64,000 nt of DNA, taken from NCBI GenBank assembly GCA_900073065.1, contig FJOG01000001.1, positions 1,068,430 through 1,132,429 of the forward strand, given 5' to 3'. The notes under the pieces were generated by a model. That model saw only the letters and a program-made list of their open reading frames with translations. It ran no database searches and was not told the origin of the DNA. Numbering within the stretch: the first letter of the stretch is position 1; every line of letters starts with the position of its first letter. The translations under genes were made by a program, and so were the position numbers. Of this stretch, positions 11,619 through 22,560 are shown piece by piece. The DNA is from Phialocephala subalpina. Its lineage: Eukaryota; Ascomycota; Leotiomycetes; Helotiales; Mollisiaceae.

Positions 11619-12691
11619 TCAAAAAGTGCTGTTGAAGTTTGTTGATGGTTCTTCTAGGGAAGCTGACTTCGGTTAGTGTGAACTGGTCCCCTTCTACTTT
11701 TCATTCGGTGCCGCAAAGGCTGCTACTACATACATGAACATGCTGACCAGGACGGAGTGGTTGGATGCGATGGCATAAAGTCGAGAGTGCGACAAGTTGT
11801 GTTAGGAGAAGAGAACCCGGCAGCCTACCCACATTACACTCACCAAGTTGCTTTTCGCGGCCTCATTCCAATAGAAAAGGCAGTTACGGTGTTGGGTAAA
11901 GACCTGGCGTGGAACCAGTGTATGCAGTAAGCAAGGTTTCAGGGTTCTTAGAGCAGCATTCCATATCCCGGGCTACTCATAAGTTGAGCGCGTTTTTCTT
12001 CCTTTTCCCCCTCTTTGGAGGAAACAATGAACGTACCAGACAACATCTCTCTAAAATTCTCAGCCCCTTTTACCTACTTCAAGTTTGGACACACAGCTTC
12101 ATGTTTCCGAGGAAAATCTATGAGCCACTAAGCTGACTTGGCAATCCTGCAGCATGGGTCCAAAAGCGCACCTCCTAAACTTTCCCGTTGCTGACCACAC
12201 AATGATGAATGTGGTTGTTTTCATCATGGACCCAAATGACTGGTCGACGAAAGACGGCAAGCTAAACAAACCTGGGTCAAGGACCGAGTTGGCCGAGGCT
12301 TTTTCCGAATGGAATTACGCCCTCCGTACGATTATCAATCTGCTGCCAGAGGAGCTTGATAATGGGCATTTTCGATATGTACGATCACCTAGCAACATCC
12401 TACTCCCAAGGCCATTTGTGTCTTGCTGGCGACGTAGCTCATGCTTCCTCGCCTCACCATGGTGCCGGGGCGGGAGCAGGCGTCGAGGATGCACTGGCGT
12501 TAGGAGTTTTGCTTGAGAACATTCTCAAAACGCTTGAGTCTTCGGAAACTGGCTTAAACAAGAGTAAAGTATTGAGCGGAGCACTCCAGGCATATAGCAA
12601 GGTACGATTGGAGCCTAGTCAATGGATTGTCCAAAGTTCTCGTTATGTGGATGAGGTGTATGAGTGGAATACGGAGAAAGGAAGAGATTGA
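11619..12691 (+). pseudogene. FAD-dependent aromatic hydroxylase (salicylate-hydroxylase type), truncated
   Basis: Three exons can be joined by phase. The first (about 11619-11671) has KVLLKFVDGS, followed by an intron at 11672-11757. The second (11758-11936) has [12 protein letters not shown] and [14 protein letters not shown], followed by an intron at 11937-12152. The third (12153-12691) has MNVVVFIMDPNDW and, after a frameshift near 12358, HLCLAGDVAHASSPHHGAGA with VEDALALG. The GD(V/A)AHASSPHHGAGAG and GADGIKS-type motifs identify the group A flavin monooxygenases that hydroxylate phenols. The N-terminal Rossmann motif (GxGxxG) is missing, and a frame change also occurs around 11600. Enzymes of this family work with non-reducing polyketide synthases in azaphilone and tropolone pathways by dearomatising hydroxylation. 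The gene is convergent with the polyketide synthase remnant 290 bases away. It cannot make a functional enzyme. Confidence 0.75.
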
Positions 12692-12978
12692 ATGGCGTGC
12701 TCATAAAATCTGGCATTTTGATATGGAAGAAATGATGTTGGCAGCAAAGGAGGAGTTCGAAAAGTATGTAAAGTAAGGGAAGGTGGGGATGATTATTTGG
12801 TAGAATAGAATGGTTCAAACAGTGTAAAGACTCGTGAGCGGAAATGTGTATGTTTTCTGTCCGATCAGCAACTTCAGCATAATATGATTTCTGAGGATCA
12901 AGACCTCAAAGGGAATCAAGAATTACACAAACACAAAACCCCATGTATCAGATGTAGTTATCTGAACAAGAGAAGTAT

Positions 12979-15230
12979 TCAATGCAAGAACCCCATTTCC
13001 TTCCATGTCTGTACAAATTTCTTTGCAACCTCAGCACTAACCGGTCCCTGTGCCGACAAAGTTTTTGAGTGTTCCCTCGTCTTAGTTGTCTCCAATAGCA
13101 ATCCACCACACGACATGCGCAAAAAGTGGTCGTCTAGAAAGTCAATGAGTCTACCTGCTGGGTTCTCTGTCTCTATGGGCAGCGGCGAGCGGTGCACTCT
13201 TTGCACCCATTCCTCGAAGGAAATAATGTCCTACTGAGGTATGTCGAGCGCTTTAGCCAGCACTTGGAGCATTTCAATCCACGGCTGCCCATCCGGGTTG
13301 TCCAATGTGGTAAATCGGATATGGTACCGTCTCGGCTAAAGAGTAAATCTGCAAGTGTTTCTGCAACATCGTTGACAGGAACCCAGGATAGGATGCCATC
13401 GAAGGCTGGTAATGCTTTCCGAGACTGCGATGACTTGATCAAGAATGAGAGGTGCTTCACCGGGTTCCAGTATCCACTCGTTCTTGACCCAGCAATTCGC
13501 CCTAGACGTACGGACATCGGACGGAAGTGCTCTGGATACTGGTGGAGTGTCGCTTCCAAGATGCGTTCGTAGGTGAATTTGGCCTCGCAATAACCGTTGG
13601 CCAATACAGACTTCATTTCCACACGCTCCTCTGGTACATGTACCTTCCCACTCCACAGCCGATAATGGCCGACGACACCAATGGACGAGATGAACGGGAA
13701 GCTGACTTTGAAGCCGGTGGCGCGTGTGCAGGAATCGTCGCGGGCCAAGTCGATGACATTCCGCAGGCTTTGAAACTGTGTATCGAAGGTTCTAATTGGA
13801 CGAGCCGCTCATAGGCCATGCATTGTGAACAATGTGAGTGATGTGCTGCACAAGTCATTCGTTCTCAGAGTTCGAGAGTCCTAATTTCGGCTTCGACGTG
13901 TCAGTTTCAAGGGCCTTGAGCTTCGGTTTCGCTTTCTCTGGCAAAGAAATACCCTTTGTGGACAACGCTTCACGTTGACGTGTTTCAACGCTGATGCCGC
14001 TACGTCTGTTTGCGCAAACAACATTCTGCACATCCTGATGTTCTGCAAATTGTTTAACAAGATGTGCTCCTGTCAAGAACACGCACTGCTCATGGGGACC
14101 TGGGGCCTTGATTGGCTTCGACACCACCGCTGGTACCCTAAATCCATCTGAATAATTTCCACGTACCTCGCTGAATCCCCTTCTCGTTCCGCCACATCTG
14201 TTGTTTCATTCTCGGGTGTCTGCTGTTTTTCCGGCTTCGGCAAGCGAACGTGTATCGGCCCAGATGCAAACGCAATAATGACTTTCTGAATGCCATTTTC
14301 AGGCAAGCTGCCGTCCGTCCAGTCAACATGCCCGAATCCGACGGACTGGAGATCCTTCTCCCATCGCGTAACTGGAGCAATTGCGTGTCGTCAACTATCA
14401 TCAAAAAGCCACTAGCCCTCGAGAAGTCCAAATATTATATCAATGAAAGGCACAATCTCGGTCATCTCCAGCATCATGAGAAATCCGTCGGGGCGTAAGG
14501 TAGAGTGGATTTTTTTTACAAGAAGCGGTCAAGTTGTGTGTGGCGTGTACAGCACTGCTTGCAATTACGATGTACTGGTTACGCAAATCATCGGCCGCCG
14601 GCTTTTTAATGTCGTGAATCGCAAACTTCATAAATGGATATTTCTTGTGCTTTCTGCGGGCTAGCGCAACCATAGATGCTGAGAGATCGGTAGAGGTGTA
14701 CTCAACGGGTATGTTCAAACTTGCCAAGAACGGTGCAAGAACCATGGTAGTCCCTCCTGTGCCAGCTCCCATCTCCAGAATTCTGAGGGGCTCATCTTCC
14801 ATTGGAAGACGTGAGATCAAACGCCCAATGAAATCTTTCATCTAGTCATAAAATATTTTGTTGAATGAGTGCTCGCAGTACAGCGCCGAAACAAGCTCTC
14901 GTCCTTCGGGTTGACCGGATATGACTCTGATGCCGTCAGTTCTGCCAGTCAGCACGTCCGCCAAGCTCTTCCCCGCATAGTAATTCAGCTTGTTTGCATA
15001 GATCCACTCTGGGTAGCTCCGCACGAGGTCCTCCACCAACGCTGCGCTGGTCTTTCTTGGTACCGCAATGGCCGTACGTATGATCTGAGAATCCTCCAGG
15101 TCGATGAGACGAGCTTCCTGCTCAAGGAAATCATAAATGTACTCCACCAGCCTCTCATGCTAAGGCTCATACCTGATCTTCTCAAGCTTCTGCCCAGCGG
15201 CGGCCGTCTTGAGTGAACTGTAAAGCGCAT
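12979..15230 (-). pseudogene. Non-reducing polyketide synthase remnant: C-methyltransferase + reductase end
   Basis: Only the C-terminal third of a non-reducing PKS remains, read on the minus strand from about 15230. The C-methyltransferase domain (about 15150-14250) has EEARLIDLE-like and KSLADVLTG segments and the SAM motif LEMGAGTGGTT. The thioester-reductase domain (about 14090-12979) has CVFLTGA, VVCANRRS, SSIGVVGHY, the YxxxK pair (YCEAK) and WVPVNDVA. The order CMeT then reductase is that of the citrinin/azaphilone class, which releases an aldehyde. Damage is extensive: stops at 15160-15162, 14412-14414 and 14391-14393 (each explicable by one C:G to T:A transition), a frameshift at the A run near 14509-14517, more frame changes in the reductase, and loss of the glycine-rich segment after LTGA. 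The KS, AT, PT and ACP parts are absent from the window. It is a relic with no synthetic capacity. Confidence 0.8.
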
Positions 15231-15240
15231 AGCCGCGACT

Positions 15241-16332
15241 TATTTATTCTGTATAGCTTGGATATATTTGTGTAGGAGGATATTCTGTTGGACATATTTC
15301 ATGTTGATATTATATGAGAAGGGTGCTCAGAGTAGTTAATTTTCGTTGACGTTGAGTAGCTACTAATTATGTAGCAGTAGTATATACACATTTCAATAAC
15401 CTCCCTTGGTCTTTTCATAGCCTGTGATCATAAAAACAGAAGTTTCATAGGACTTGTCTCTGTTGTTGTTCTTTACTTCAAAAGCTCAAGCAATTCAGTA
15501 CCTCGCGTATCTATATTCTCCCTCGTATTGCTTTTGGGGTTATATAGTCAGCGTCCCTACTCGTCTTGTTATTTATTTGCAGCTATAGAATAAATCTCCT
15601 ATTTGATCATGTGTTCTAGGCGACTCCCACTCTCAGCCCCTATATAGCCCCTATCTTTAGCGATCACGACCTACGGAGCGAAAATTGTGCCCGAGGAGCA
15701 GGGCCTCACCTCGCTAAACACTCCCCTAGTGCGATCGCCGCTCACCGCTATCTCCTGCGTCAACAAATTCACTTCTCTATCTTAGGCCATATTCTCGATT
15801 TTGGTAAGCATTTCATACAGAGTCTTCTCCAATTCAATTCGAAAATACATTCTGATTGTTGACCTTGTGAAGTATCGATACTGATGATGGGCGAGGTTGT
15901 GATGCAATAGTGGTCAAGCCACAGGGTTCTTCATAAGCGAGCATCCAATTTCCTAACCGTGCATCCAATTTCCTCATCATGCAAATCGACCCCTGAATGG
16001 TGGAATAAATCAGACGGGAACTCGTATTCAGATATTTTTATGTCAGGGTGGCTGATTGAAACCCGTATTGGCAGGCGCATCGACACGGAGAGATTTGTTT
16101 CTCACCAGAGCGAAGCTCTATGTGGTAAGCTCTGATGATCTGATGGCCGCCTGCCAACGCCAACGCTACTGAGCCTCTGTATGCATGTTGATCGTCTTCT
16201 GGGCGGCCCGTAAGGTTTTCCTGGGTAAAGCTTAAATGATTCATTAAAGAAAGTAGAAATAGCCTAGGTGCCCGTACCCCAGGTTTTTCTTTATTTTCTC
16301 TTTTCTCCACATCCCACACTCGTTTTCACGCC
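15241..16332. other. Intergenic; upstream region of tyrosinase
   Basis: About 1.1 kb with no recognisable gene. The PKS remnant ends abruptly at about 15230-15240. A C-rich stretch at 15640-15740 (cccctatatagcccctatc) stands out. A pyrimidine-rich leader (16290-16320) precedes the tyrosinase start. Confidence 0.35.
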
Positions 16333-17478
16333 ATGCGGTCACTCGTTCTTCTTCTTGCTGCGTCGGTGGCATCTGCCTCATTGCTACCAAGCATAAGTCT
16401 TAATCTTCCCTCGTCGGCGTTCCCAAAATTCCATACCATCTCACAAGCGGATGCCGAGGCAGGAAATGACTTACCAGAGGGGTTCTCGAACTCCACGCGT
16501 GTCAATGCACTCGAGGCAGCAGCAACAGTGCAGACTGCCGCTGAAGCAGCATGCAGTGCCAGCCCCAACGTGCGTTTCGAATGGCGACAATACTCCGCAT
16601 CAGACCGACTCGCTTTCATCGCCGCGATCAAGTGTCTCATGAACAAACCTCCTTCAGGAAATTTCCCACCTGCAACAAGCCGCTACGAAGATTTCGTCCG
16701 CCTCCACCAAATGGACATGCCCAACGTCCACGGCAATCCCAAATTCCTCATCTGGCACCGCTACTATCTTTGGACATTCGAGCAAGTCCTACGCACCGAA
16801 TGTGGCTTCGACCGAGCTATGGTATGGTGGGATGAGACGTTGGATGCTGGAAAGTTCGCTCAGTCGGATATGTTTACCAATACGGCGTATTTCGGGCACT
16901 TGCCGCCGCCGGATGCAAATGGGAATGGTTATTGTATTGAGAGTGGTGCTTTTGCGGGCCTCACTTGTCATATTGGTCCGGGATCGAGTAATACGCCTCA
17001 TTGCCTGGCGAGAGCCGTGGATGAGTCTCTGACTGCGCAGTGCAACACAGGGTTTGTCAATACGTGCAATTCGAGGACGTCTTACTCTGATATGGAGAGT
17101 TGTTCTGAGTATGGGTAAGTCCTCATCCTAACCCTGACAAGAGATACACGTAACTAACATGTGGTCAATAGTCCTCATGCGTATGGACACGACGGTATTG
17201 GAGCTGTCATGTCAGATGTATCAGCCAGTCCCAGTGACCCTGTCTTTTGGATGCATCATACTTTCGTCGACCATGGCTTCCGTATTTGGCAGAATGCCGA
17301 CGTCGCAGACCGCACGACGACTATCAACGGCAATGATCATAACGGGAATCCTTTGACGATGGATACGATGGTGTCGGTGGGTGGTATCAGACCCGATGTT
17401 AGGATCGGGGATATCATGAATACGCTGAGCGGAGTGTCGATTGGCGGGGTGCCTTTTTGCTATCGCTATACTTATTAG
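16333..17478 (+). CDS. Secreted tyrosinase (type 3 copper oxidase), 362 aa
   Basis: Two exons, 16333-17114 and 17172-17478, with an intron of 57 nt (donor GTAAGT, acceptor AATAG). The protein starts with a signal peptide (MRSLVLLLAASVASAS). CuA ligands are visible at about H125 (RLHQMD), H133 (NVHGN) and H142 (WHRYY). CuB ligands are at about H263 and H267 (PHAYGH) and the HH pair at 289-290 (DPVFWMHHTFVDH). Tyrosinases oxidise monophenols and diphenols to quinones. At 362 residues it lacks the long C-terminal lid domain of mushroom-type enzymes and matches the short secreted ascomycete type. It is intact although its left neighbours are decayed, and could act in melanin or phenol chemistry outside the cell. 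A role with the relic polyketide cluster is only a guess from position. Confidence 0.88.
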
Positions 17479-18299
17479 GTGTGCATAGCGGTTGGATATA
17501 TCAATTTCAGGAAGCCTCTTAGATGGGGTTGACCAGGCCAGATTGGATGTTGATTGTAATTACATACGATAACCTTAATTCTCATCAGTTTAATTGATTC
17601 CGATCAAAGAAATTGGAATACTTGGGTTCGTTCTCCTTGTCCCTTTCACTCCATCCAAACCATATTTAACTGGCGACGCTACGATCTGTACCGAGATTGG
17701 GAATCTCAGGACTCTCGCGAAACTTATTCTCGTGCTTGGGATGGATGCTGAGGGTCGGCTGTACTTAATCTTTATTCCTACTTAAAATCGAGCAAAAACG
17801 GCGAGCACCCTTAGATTTTACGATTTTCACATTTTTTGTGTCTACCTCATATCGTCACTAAAGGCACAAGCAAATTGGTTATTCTTTGTATTGCGGGGTA
17901 GAGTCGGAGAGCTAGGAGCGTTAACTAAGAGTCCTTTCCAATGTGAGCTGCTTAAGATACGATTTTACAAGGAGATAGATAAGCTCTACTATGACAGGGG
18001 AAGCCTTAACTTAACTTATTAAACGTATCTTTAATAAAGTGGCCTTATGTATGTTAAAGCTATATAGTGAAGGATGGTGGGTGGGGACTTAAAACTTTTG
18101 GTATAATGAGATGAAGGAGATGAAAATAGATATTTAGCTATTTCTTTGCTTTATAATATATGAGGTAACCTAAGTCACGCTTACTCTATCCGTTTTAGCG
18201 CACTTCCTCACTCTCCCACATAAAACCAATCATTTAAGTCCTCAGCAAGAATCGAAATTTTGCACTAATTATTTATATCGCTATAAATCAAGTTGCCAA
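17479..18299. other. Intergenic, no feature seen
   Basis: About 820 bases between the tyrosinase and the SGF29-like gene. A 63-codon frame at 17594-17785 has no motif. Nothing else was recognised. Confidence 0.35.
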
Positions 18300-18827
18300 T
18301 CACTTTTCCAGGACCATCCGCCGTTCAATAATAACCTGAGGTCCGTCGTCGTCATCAAACTTAACCTGAAATTTCGAACCCTCCTCTAATATTTGTTCTA
18401 CTCTAGCAGGATGGAACGTAGCGATGTCTGAATATTGCGCGAGAACAGGTTTCCCAATCTCAAGATCCTCTTGATCTATACTAACCGGACAAACGCGCAG
18501 CATCTGCGATACGGAGGGTTTGTACATAACGATATTTCTTGGCACATCTGGAGCGACATCTTCAACCTCATAGCGTCTACTCTTGCCTTCCCCGATTACT
18601 CTTCTGACTATACCCCTGATCCAATCCGTGGCGTCAGGTCTACCAGGAGTCTTTATTTTGAAGACAACTTCTTCGCCTGCGTTATATATCACCTTGGATT
18701 TTGGAACCCATTCATGACTTTGTACGCTGAAGGGAATCAGCATTGCACTCAAAAAGAGCTGATGCTCGCAATTAGAAGGCCAGAATAGGGCATCTTCATG
18801 ACTCCTCACAACTCGTGTACGAATCAA
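18300..18827 (-). CDS. Orphan SGF29-type tandem tudor protein
   Basis: A 175-codon frame whose last 125 residues match the double-tudor C-terminal domain of SGF29, the SAGA/ADA histone acetyltransferase subunit that reads H3K4me2/3. Visible features are VIYNAGEEVVFK at the start of the domain, DWIRGIVRRVIGEGKSRRYEVEDV in the first tudor, and VLAQYSDIATFHPARV in the second, with the Tyr and Phe that form the methyl-lysine pocket, ending ERRMVLEK. The N-terminal coiled coil that anchors SGF29 in the complex is absent, so this is shorter than true SGF29 (usually over 250 residues). The start is uncertain; a downstream Met (MLIPFSVQ) is also possible. Given the position between a tyrosinase and a broken HET gene, it is probably a duplicated fragment rather than the conserved SAGA gene. 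Confidence 0.6.
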   Translation of the reverse strand: MIRTRVVRSHEDALFWPSNCEHQLFLSAMLIPFSVQSHEWVPKSKVIYNAGEEVVFKIKTPGRPDATDWIRGIVRRVIGEGKSRRYEVEDVAPDVPRNIVMYKPSVSQMLRVCPVSIDQEDLEIGKPVLAQYSDIATFHPARVEQILEEGSKFQVKFDDDDGPQVIIERRMVLEK

Positions 18828-18985
18828 ATTTTCAGATAAGCATAATCATCTGACTCTACGAAGCTTGTGCTTTGATTGACTCCGATTGATCTTTGGTCAA
18901 CTTGCAGTCACTCACCGGAGGAGACTAAACGGAATAGAGCGTTATAGAATCCATCAGAAGTTTCTTCTCAGAGTCTGACGATATA

Positions 18986-21202
18986 TCAGACCAATGAGTA
19001 GGTATTCTCTTCAAGTTGGCCAGAATCCCGCTCTTCAATAGCTTCACCATTCATATACCCGCAAACATAGCATCCTCCCACGAGCGTCCACTTCTCCTCA
19101 TCTTCACATTTTCGCAAACACACAGGTACACTACAACCCACCAGAACACAAACTGTATCACCAAGCCTTGCATCATCCGGTACTGCTCCAATTACCCCTC
19201 CATCCAGAACCGCGAGTCGCCGACCACGAATACCGTTCTGGATTGCGCTGGAAAGGAGACTCAGTGCAGTGTCCCCATCGGGATTTCGCACGGATGCATT
19301 TTGAAGGAGTTCGGTAGTATCATCGGTGCCGCAAGGGGTACCAGGCTCTACTTGCCCGCACATTAAGGTGAGAAGGTATTGGATGTTCTGCTCTGGGTAG
19401 GGAGCACTGGAGAGCTGCTTTACTTCACTTTCCATGTCTGCCCAAAGTTCACTCTTGGAGGCTGAATCAGAGACTTGGTGAAGTTGACTTAACAAGCGAA
19501 GAACTTGCGAAAGATTTGAGAGCATCTTCTGCTCTTTTGGTTCGGAATATTGGTCTTGCGTAGCTACCCACGTCCAAATCGGCTCCATTGTTGAGTTTGA
19601 CAGTGGGGAGATGTCTTGGATTGTGCCAAGAGACAATCATTTTGTACGAAGTGCCTGTAGGTAAGGGAGTTAGCTTTTGCATGTTTCCAAATTCTAAGGA
19701 AATGTCACAGGAGCAAGAGAAAAGTAAAAGAGCTGGGTCCGGTCATCACTTACTTCTATTTCCTGGTCGGGTGGCCCAAGATTCTCGTATGGTTCAGCCG
19801 CAGAGGCCCTAAATACCCCACTCTGCCCACTTGCATCCAACAGCATCTTGTTTCCATCCCCAACCCCGAAACGTCGAAAGTCTGGTGCCCAAGAGGGAAG
19901 TCCCTCGAGAATCGCTTTTTCCCCACGGACGCAAATGACATCTAAGGATCCCTCAGAGCTAGCTATGTACTTTGTAGCATTTGCGTAGACCTGTGCAACT
20001 GAGAGTTTGTTGTCTGGCTGGAGTCGCGGATCGTGTCGATTGTGAATTAAGCCTAGCAAGGCAAAAATCTTGTCTTTGGGATCTATGCAGTCTCTGTACC
20101 GGCAGTGAAAGAGAAGTTGTCGGAGTGGAAGTCGAACTCTCAAGTTCCAATTATTCTTGACGGTCCAAAGAGTTGTTATTGTATCGACAAGTGACTGGTC
20201 CAGACCTTGCGTCCTGTGAAGATAATACACAGCTCGAAGGAAATTATCCATGGTGAATTCAAATTTAGAGCAGTGTATAATAGCAATAGGGCTTGCTATG
20301 ACTTCCTGGAACGTCCACATTCTGTTGAAATACTGCGTCTGAGAACCAAAAGCATTTTGCATGCACCGCGCCATCGCCACGAGATCCGCAGATTGGACTG
20401 CTTGAAGACATGCTTCGCTTGGCTCCCAGTCTTCGAAGCGCTGAATGTACCTGCGATCAGACTCCAACCTGGAAGAGACATGCCCCTCTTGGTACTTTTC
20501 CTTGTCCTGGCACTTGTTGAGCAGCAGTTTAAGCGCATCTAAAGGAGGCTTCAAAAGTAGGCTGAATGCGACTTTGAGGAAGAACTCTGTGAATTTCCCC
20601 ACAACTAGGCCTCTAAGCCAAGTATAAACGCTTTCGCCGCGTCCCGGTGTTGTTGTATATGAGCCCGTGAACCAGTCATAAGTCTTAGTCAAGAAGGGAT
20701 GGGTGTTGAGATCGTAAATGAAGCGCATGAGCTACAAGTCTTCGGGATTATTAGGAATGTGTATGATCGTGACCTGGGAGTAATGGTAGATTTCCCGCAT
20801 CAAAGGAATCTGCGCAGCTTTTTCATCTTCGTTGGACTGATCAATGCAAATGGCGTCGAACCATAGTACCGGAGGCCACCCAGAAGCTTGAATTCGAGCC
20901 TCTCGTAGTCCCTCGTAGAGACTTGATGTTACAGAAAATAAGCAATCATCTAGCAAGATGTCCTTTCTGTCACGAAGAGCTGCTCCTGTTCCCCAGACAT
21001 AGGAGACGGCTATGTAGAATGGAAGTCGAAGAAGTGGTCGAATTTGGGCACGTCGCGACGCATTGCTTTGGGGGATGTTGTGTATGGATAACTTTGACTC
21101 AACAATAGCGTTCTGGTCTCGATTTGGTTTTACTGTCAAAAGGCGAATCTGTTCTCGTGGATTCTGGAATGGTTGATAGACATATGGCTCAAAAGAATGC
21201 AT
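18986..21202 (-). pseudogene. HET-domain gene interrupted by two in-frame stops
   Basis: Reads on the minus strand from ATG 21200-21202. It has YVYQPF then IRLL, then FYIAVSYVWG, VLWFDAICIDQSNEDEKAAQI, and after a long insert FNRMWTFQEVIASP and CIDPKDKIFALLGLI: a complete HET domain of the HET-6 type. An intron at 19655-19753 (GTAAGT donor, CTACAG acceptor) joins to a C-terminal exon with VCVLVGCSVPVCLR and VGGCYVCGYMNGE. The frame is interrupted by TAG at 20732-20734 and TGA at 19637-19639. Both are compatible with single C to T changes, and no splice site pair would remove either. Apart from these the frame is open for about 2.1 kb, so inactivation is recent. An alternative is a truncated protein of 156 residues from the first segment only. 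Confidence 0.72.
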
Positions 21203-21606
21203 GATGGAAATTGAGAGAGAGAATTAATTGGCCTCAGTCGCAGAAAACACTTGATCAGACTGCGACTCCTTCGATGTTTATGTAAAGAAACCCTTACAGC
21301 TGGATAAGGCAGGCGCTAATCCTTCTCTTCCACCAATCTTGTCTGACAGCGGTCCGACTGTTGGGGGCCAGATGGTTTCCAACATAAATAGGGGTGTGCG
21401 CCGTATTCGAGTTTAGGCTGAGGGACCGTGACAGATTTGACTAGCGCAGGTCTCGGATCACATATTATCCGGGCATTATACTACAACATCAAAGCTCGGA
21501 GTTATATTCAACTTTCGATGACCAACACAACTGCCCACGGGAATTGGGAATTTTATTCAAAGAGAGAAATTTTCTACTGTTCGCTATAAATCAAAGGTTC
21601 TCCGGC
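21203..21606. other. Intergenic / promoter of HET gene
   Basis: About 400 bases upstream of the HET gene and downstream of the next minus-strand gene. No other feature was seen. Confidence 0.3.
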
Positions 21607-22057
21607 TTAAATAGCTTCGAGTGTGTAGCCGCCAGGTACTTAGGTGAGATGCCCGGAAGCTGGACAAACAAAGCACGAATATTCTCGAGACTATACCTTC
21701 GTAGATATTATCATCCACATCCATGCGGACAGGGGCGGGGGCAGGCGGCGCAGAGGGATTCTCTGCGGCCCTCTTCGCAGCTTCAGAAGCTTCGCGGGTG
21801 GTGTCATTGGCAGCATTTGGCCCCTTCAGGTTCTCAAGTTGGGCATAATGAAGCTCGTCAGCACGTCTCTGGCTGACCTCATGGAGATCGTTGGCCTGGC
21901 GTTCGGAGGCCTCGCTCCCAGCCCGAAGGATATCGGCCCGCAGTTGAGCCGCACGGATCTGCCCTTGAATCAAGGCTTGAGCAAATGGAGCAACTAGAGC
22001 ATTAGGAGGAGGGGGAATGGGGATATTGGGGTTATTGGGGTTGTTAGTGGAAGCCAT
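21607..22057 (-). CDS. Small hypothetical protein, Pro/Ala-rich with charged helix
   Basis: Starts MASTNNPNNPNIP, followed by a proline run, a hydrophobic stretch (LVAPFAQALIQG), a charged helix rich in Arg/Glu/Ala (about residues 35-90) and a Pro/Ala linker ending MDVDDNIYEG. The frame can run on to 21584, but a likely donor (GTATAG, about 21694) and acceptor (CTAAG) would give a short last exon ending at 21607. No family is recognised. The Ala/Arg/Glu-rich helix could be a coiled coil. It lies beside an AT-rich block, so it may belong to a repeat. Low confidence that it is expressed. Confidence 0.35.
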
Positions 22058-22226
22058 TGCAAACGGATGGAAACGTGCGATGAGAAACGGTGGGCTCTGA
22101 TAGGCGCAAATCGGGAGAGGTGACGACTAATCAGGCAAGCGAGATGCGAAAATAACCTCACGTCTTCGAAATCGACTAAGATCCCCCCCTTAAACCTCGG
22201 CCACCCCTTAAGTTCGGCCACTATTT

Positions 22227-22460
22227 ACACCGAAAATTGCGATTTTTACCCTTTAATAACTTTACTAAAAATTAATATAATTCTTTAAAACTTAAAATAT
22301 AAACTCTTTATATAAAATATAAAAAGGTTATTAAATTCATTTTTAGTTTTTATTTTTATATATCAAATAATTAAACTTCGAAATTCGAGATTTTAATTTA
22401 TATATAATTTATATATAAATTTAAAATTTTATAAATTTTTAAATTTATTTTATTAAATAA
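22227..22460. repeat. Short RIP-mutated AT-rich block
   Basis: About 230 bases of AT-rich DNA with almost no C or G. It is bordered on the left by ccccttaa and ggccac motifs (22180-22222) and on the right by the dispersed repeat at 22484. It probably is a fragment of an old transposon. Confidence 0.5.
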
Positions 22461-22483
22461 TACAAATGTTCAAGCTCTGCTTA

Positions 22484-22560
22484 GGCTCAGGCTTAGGCTC
22501 TGCTCAGGCTTGCTCACCCTCGACTTAGGTTAAAGCAGTAACTGCTTTGTCCCCAGCGTC
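22484..22560. repeat. Dispersed repeat copy B (aggctctgctcagg)
   Basis: Shares the ordered motifs ggctctgctcagg, gctcacc, then agcagtaactgct and gtcc with 7962-8045 in the same orientation. The two copies differ by small indels and transitions. Confidence 0.45.
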
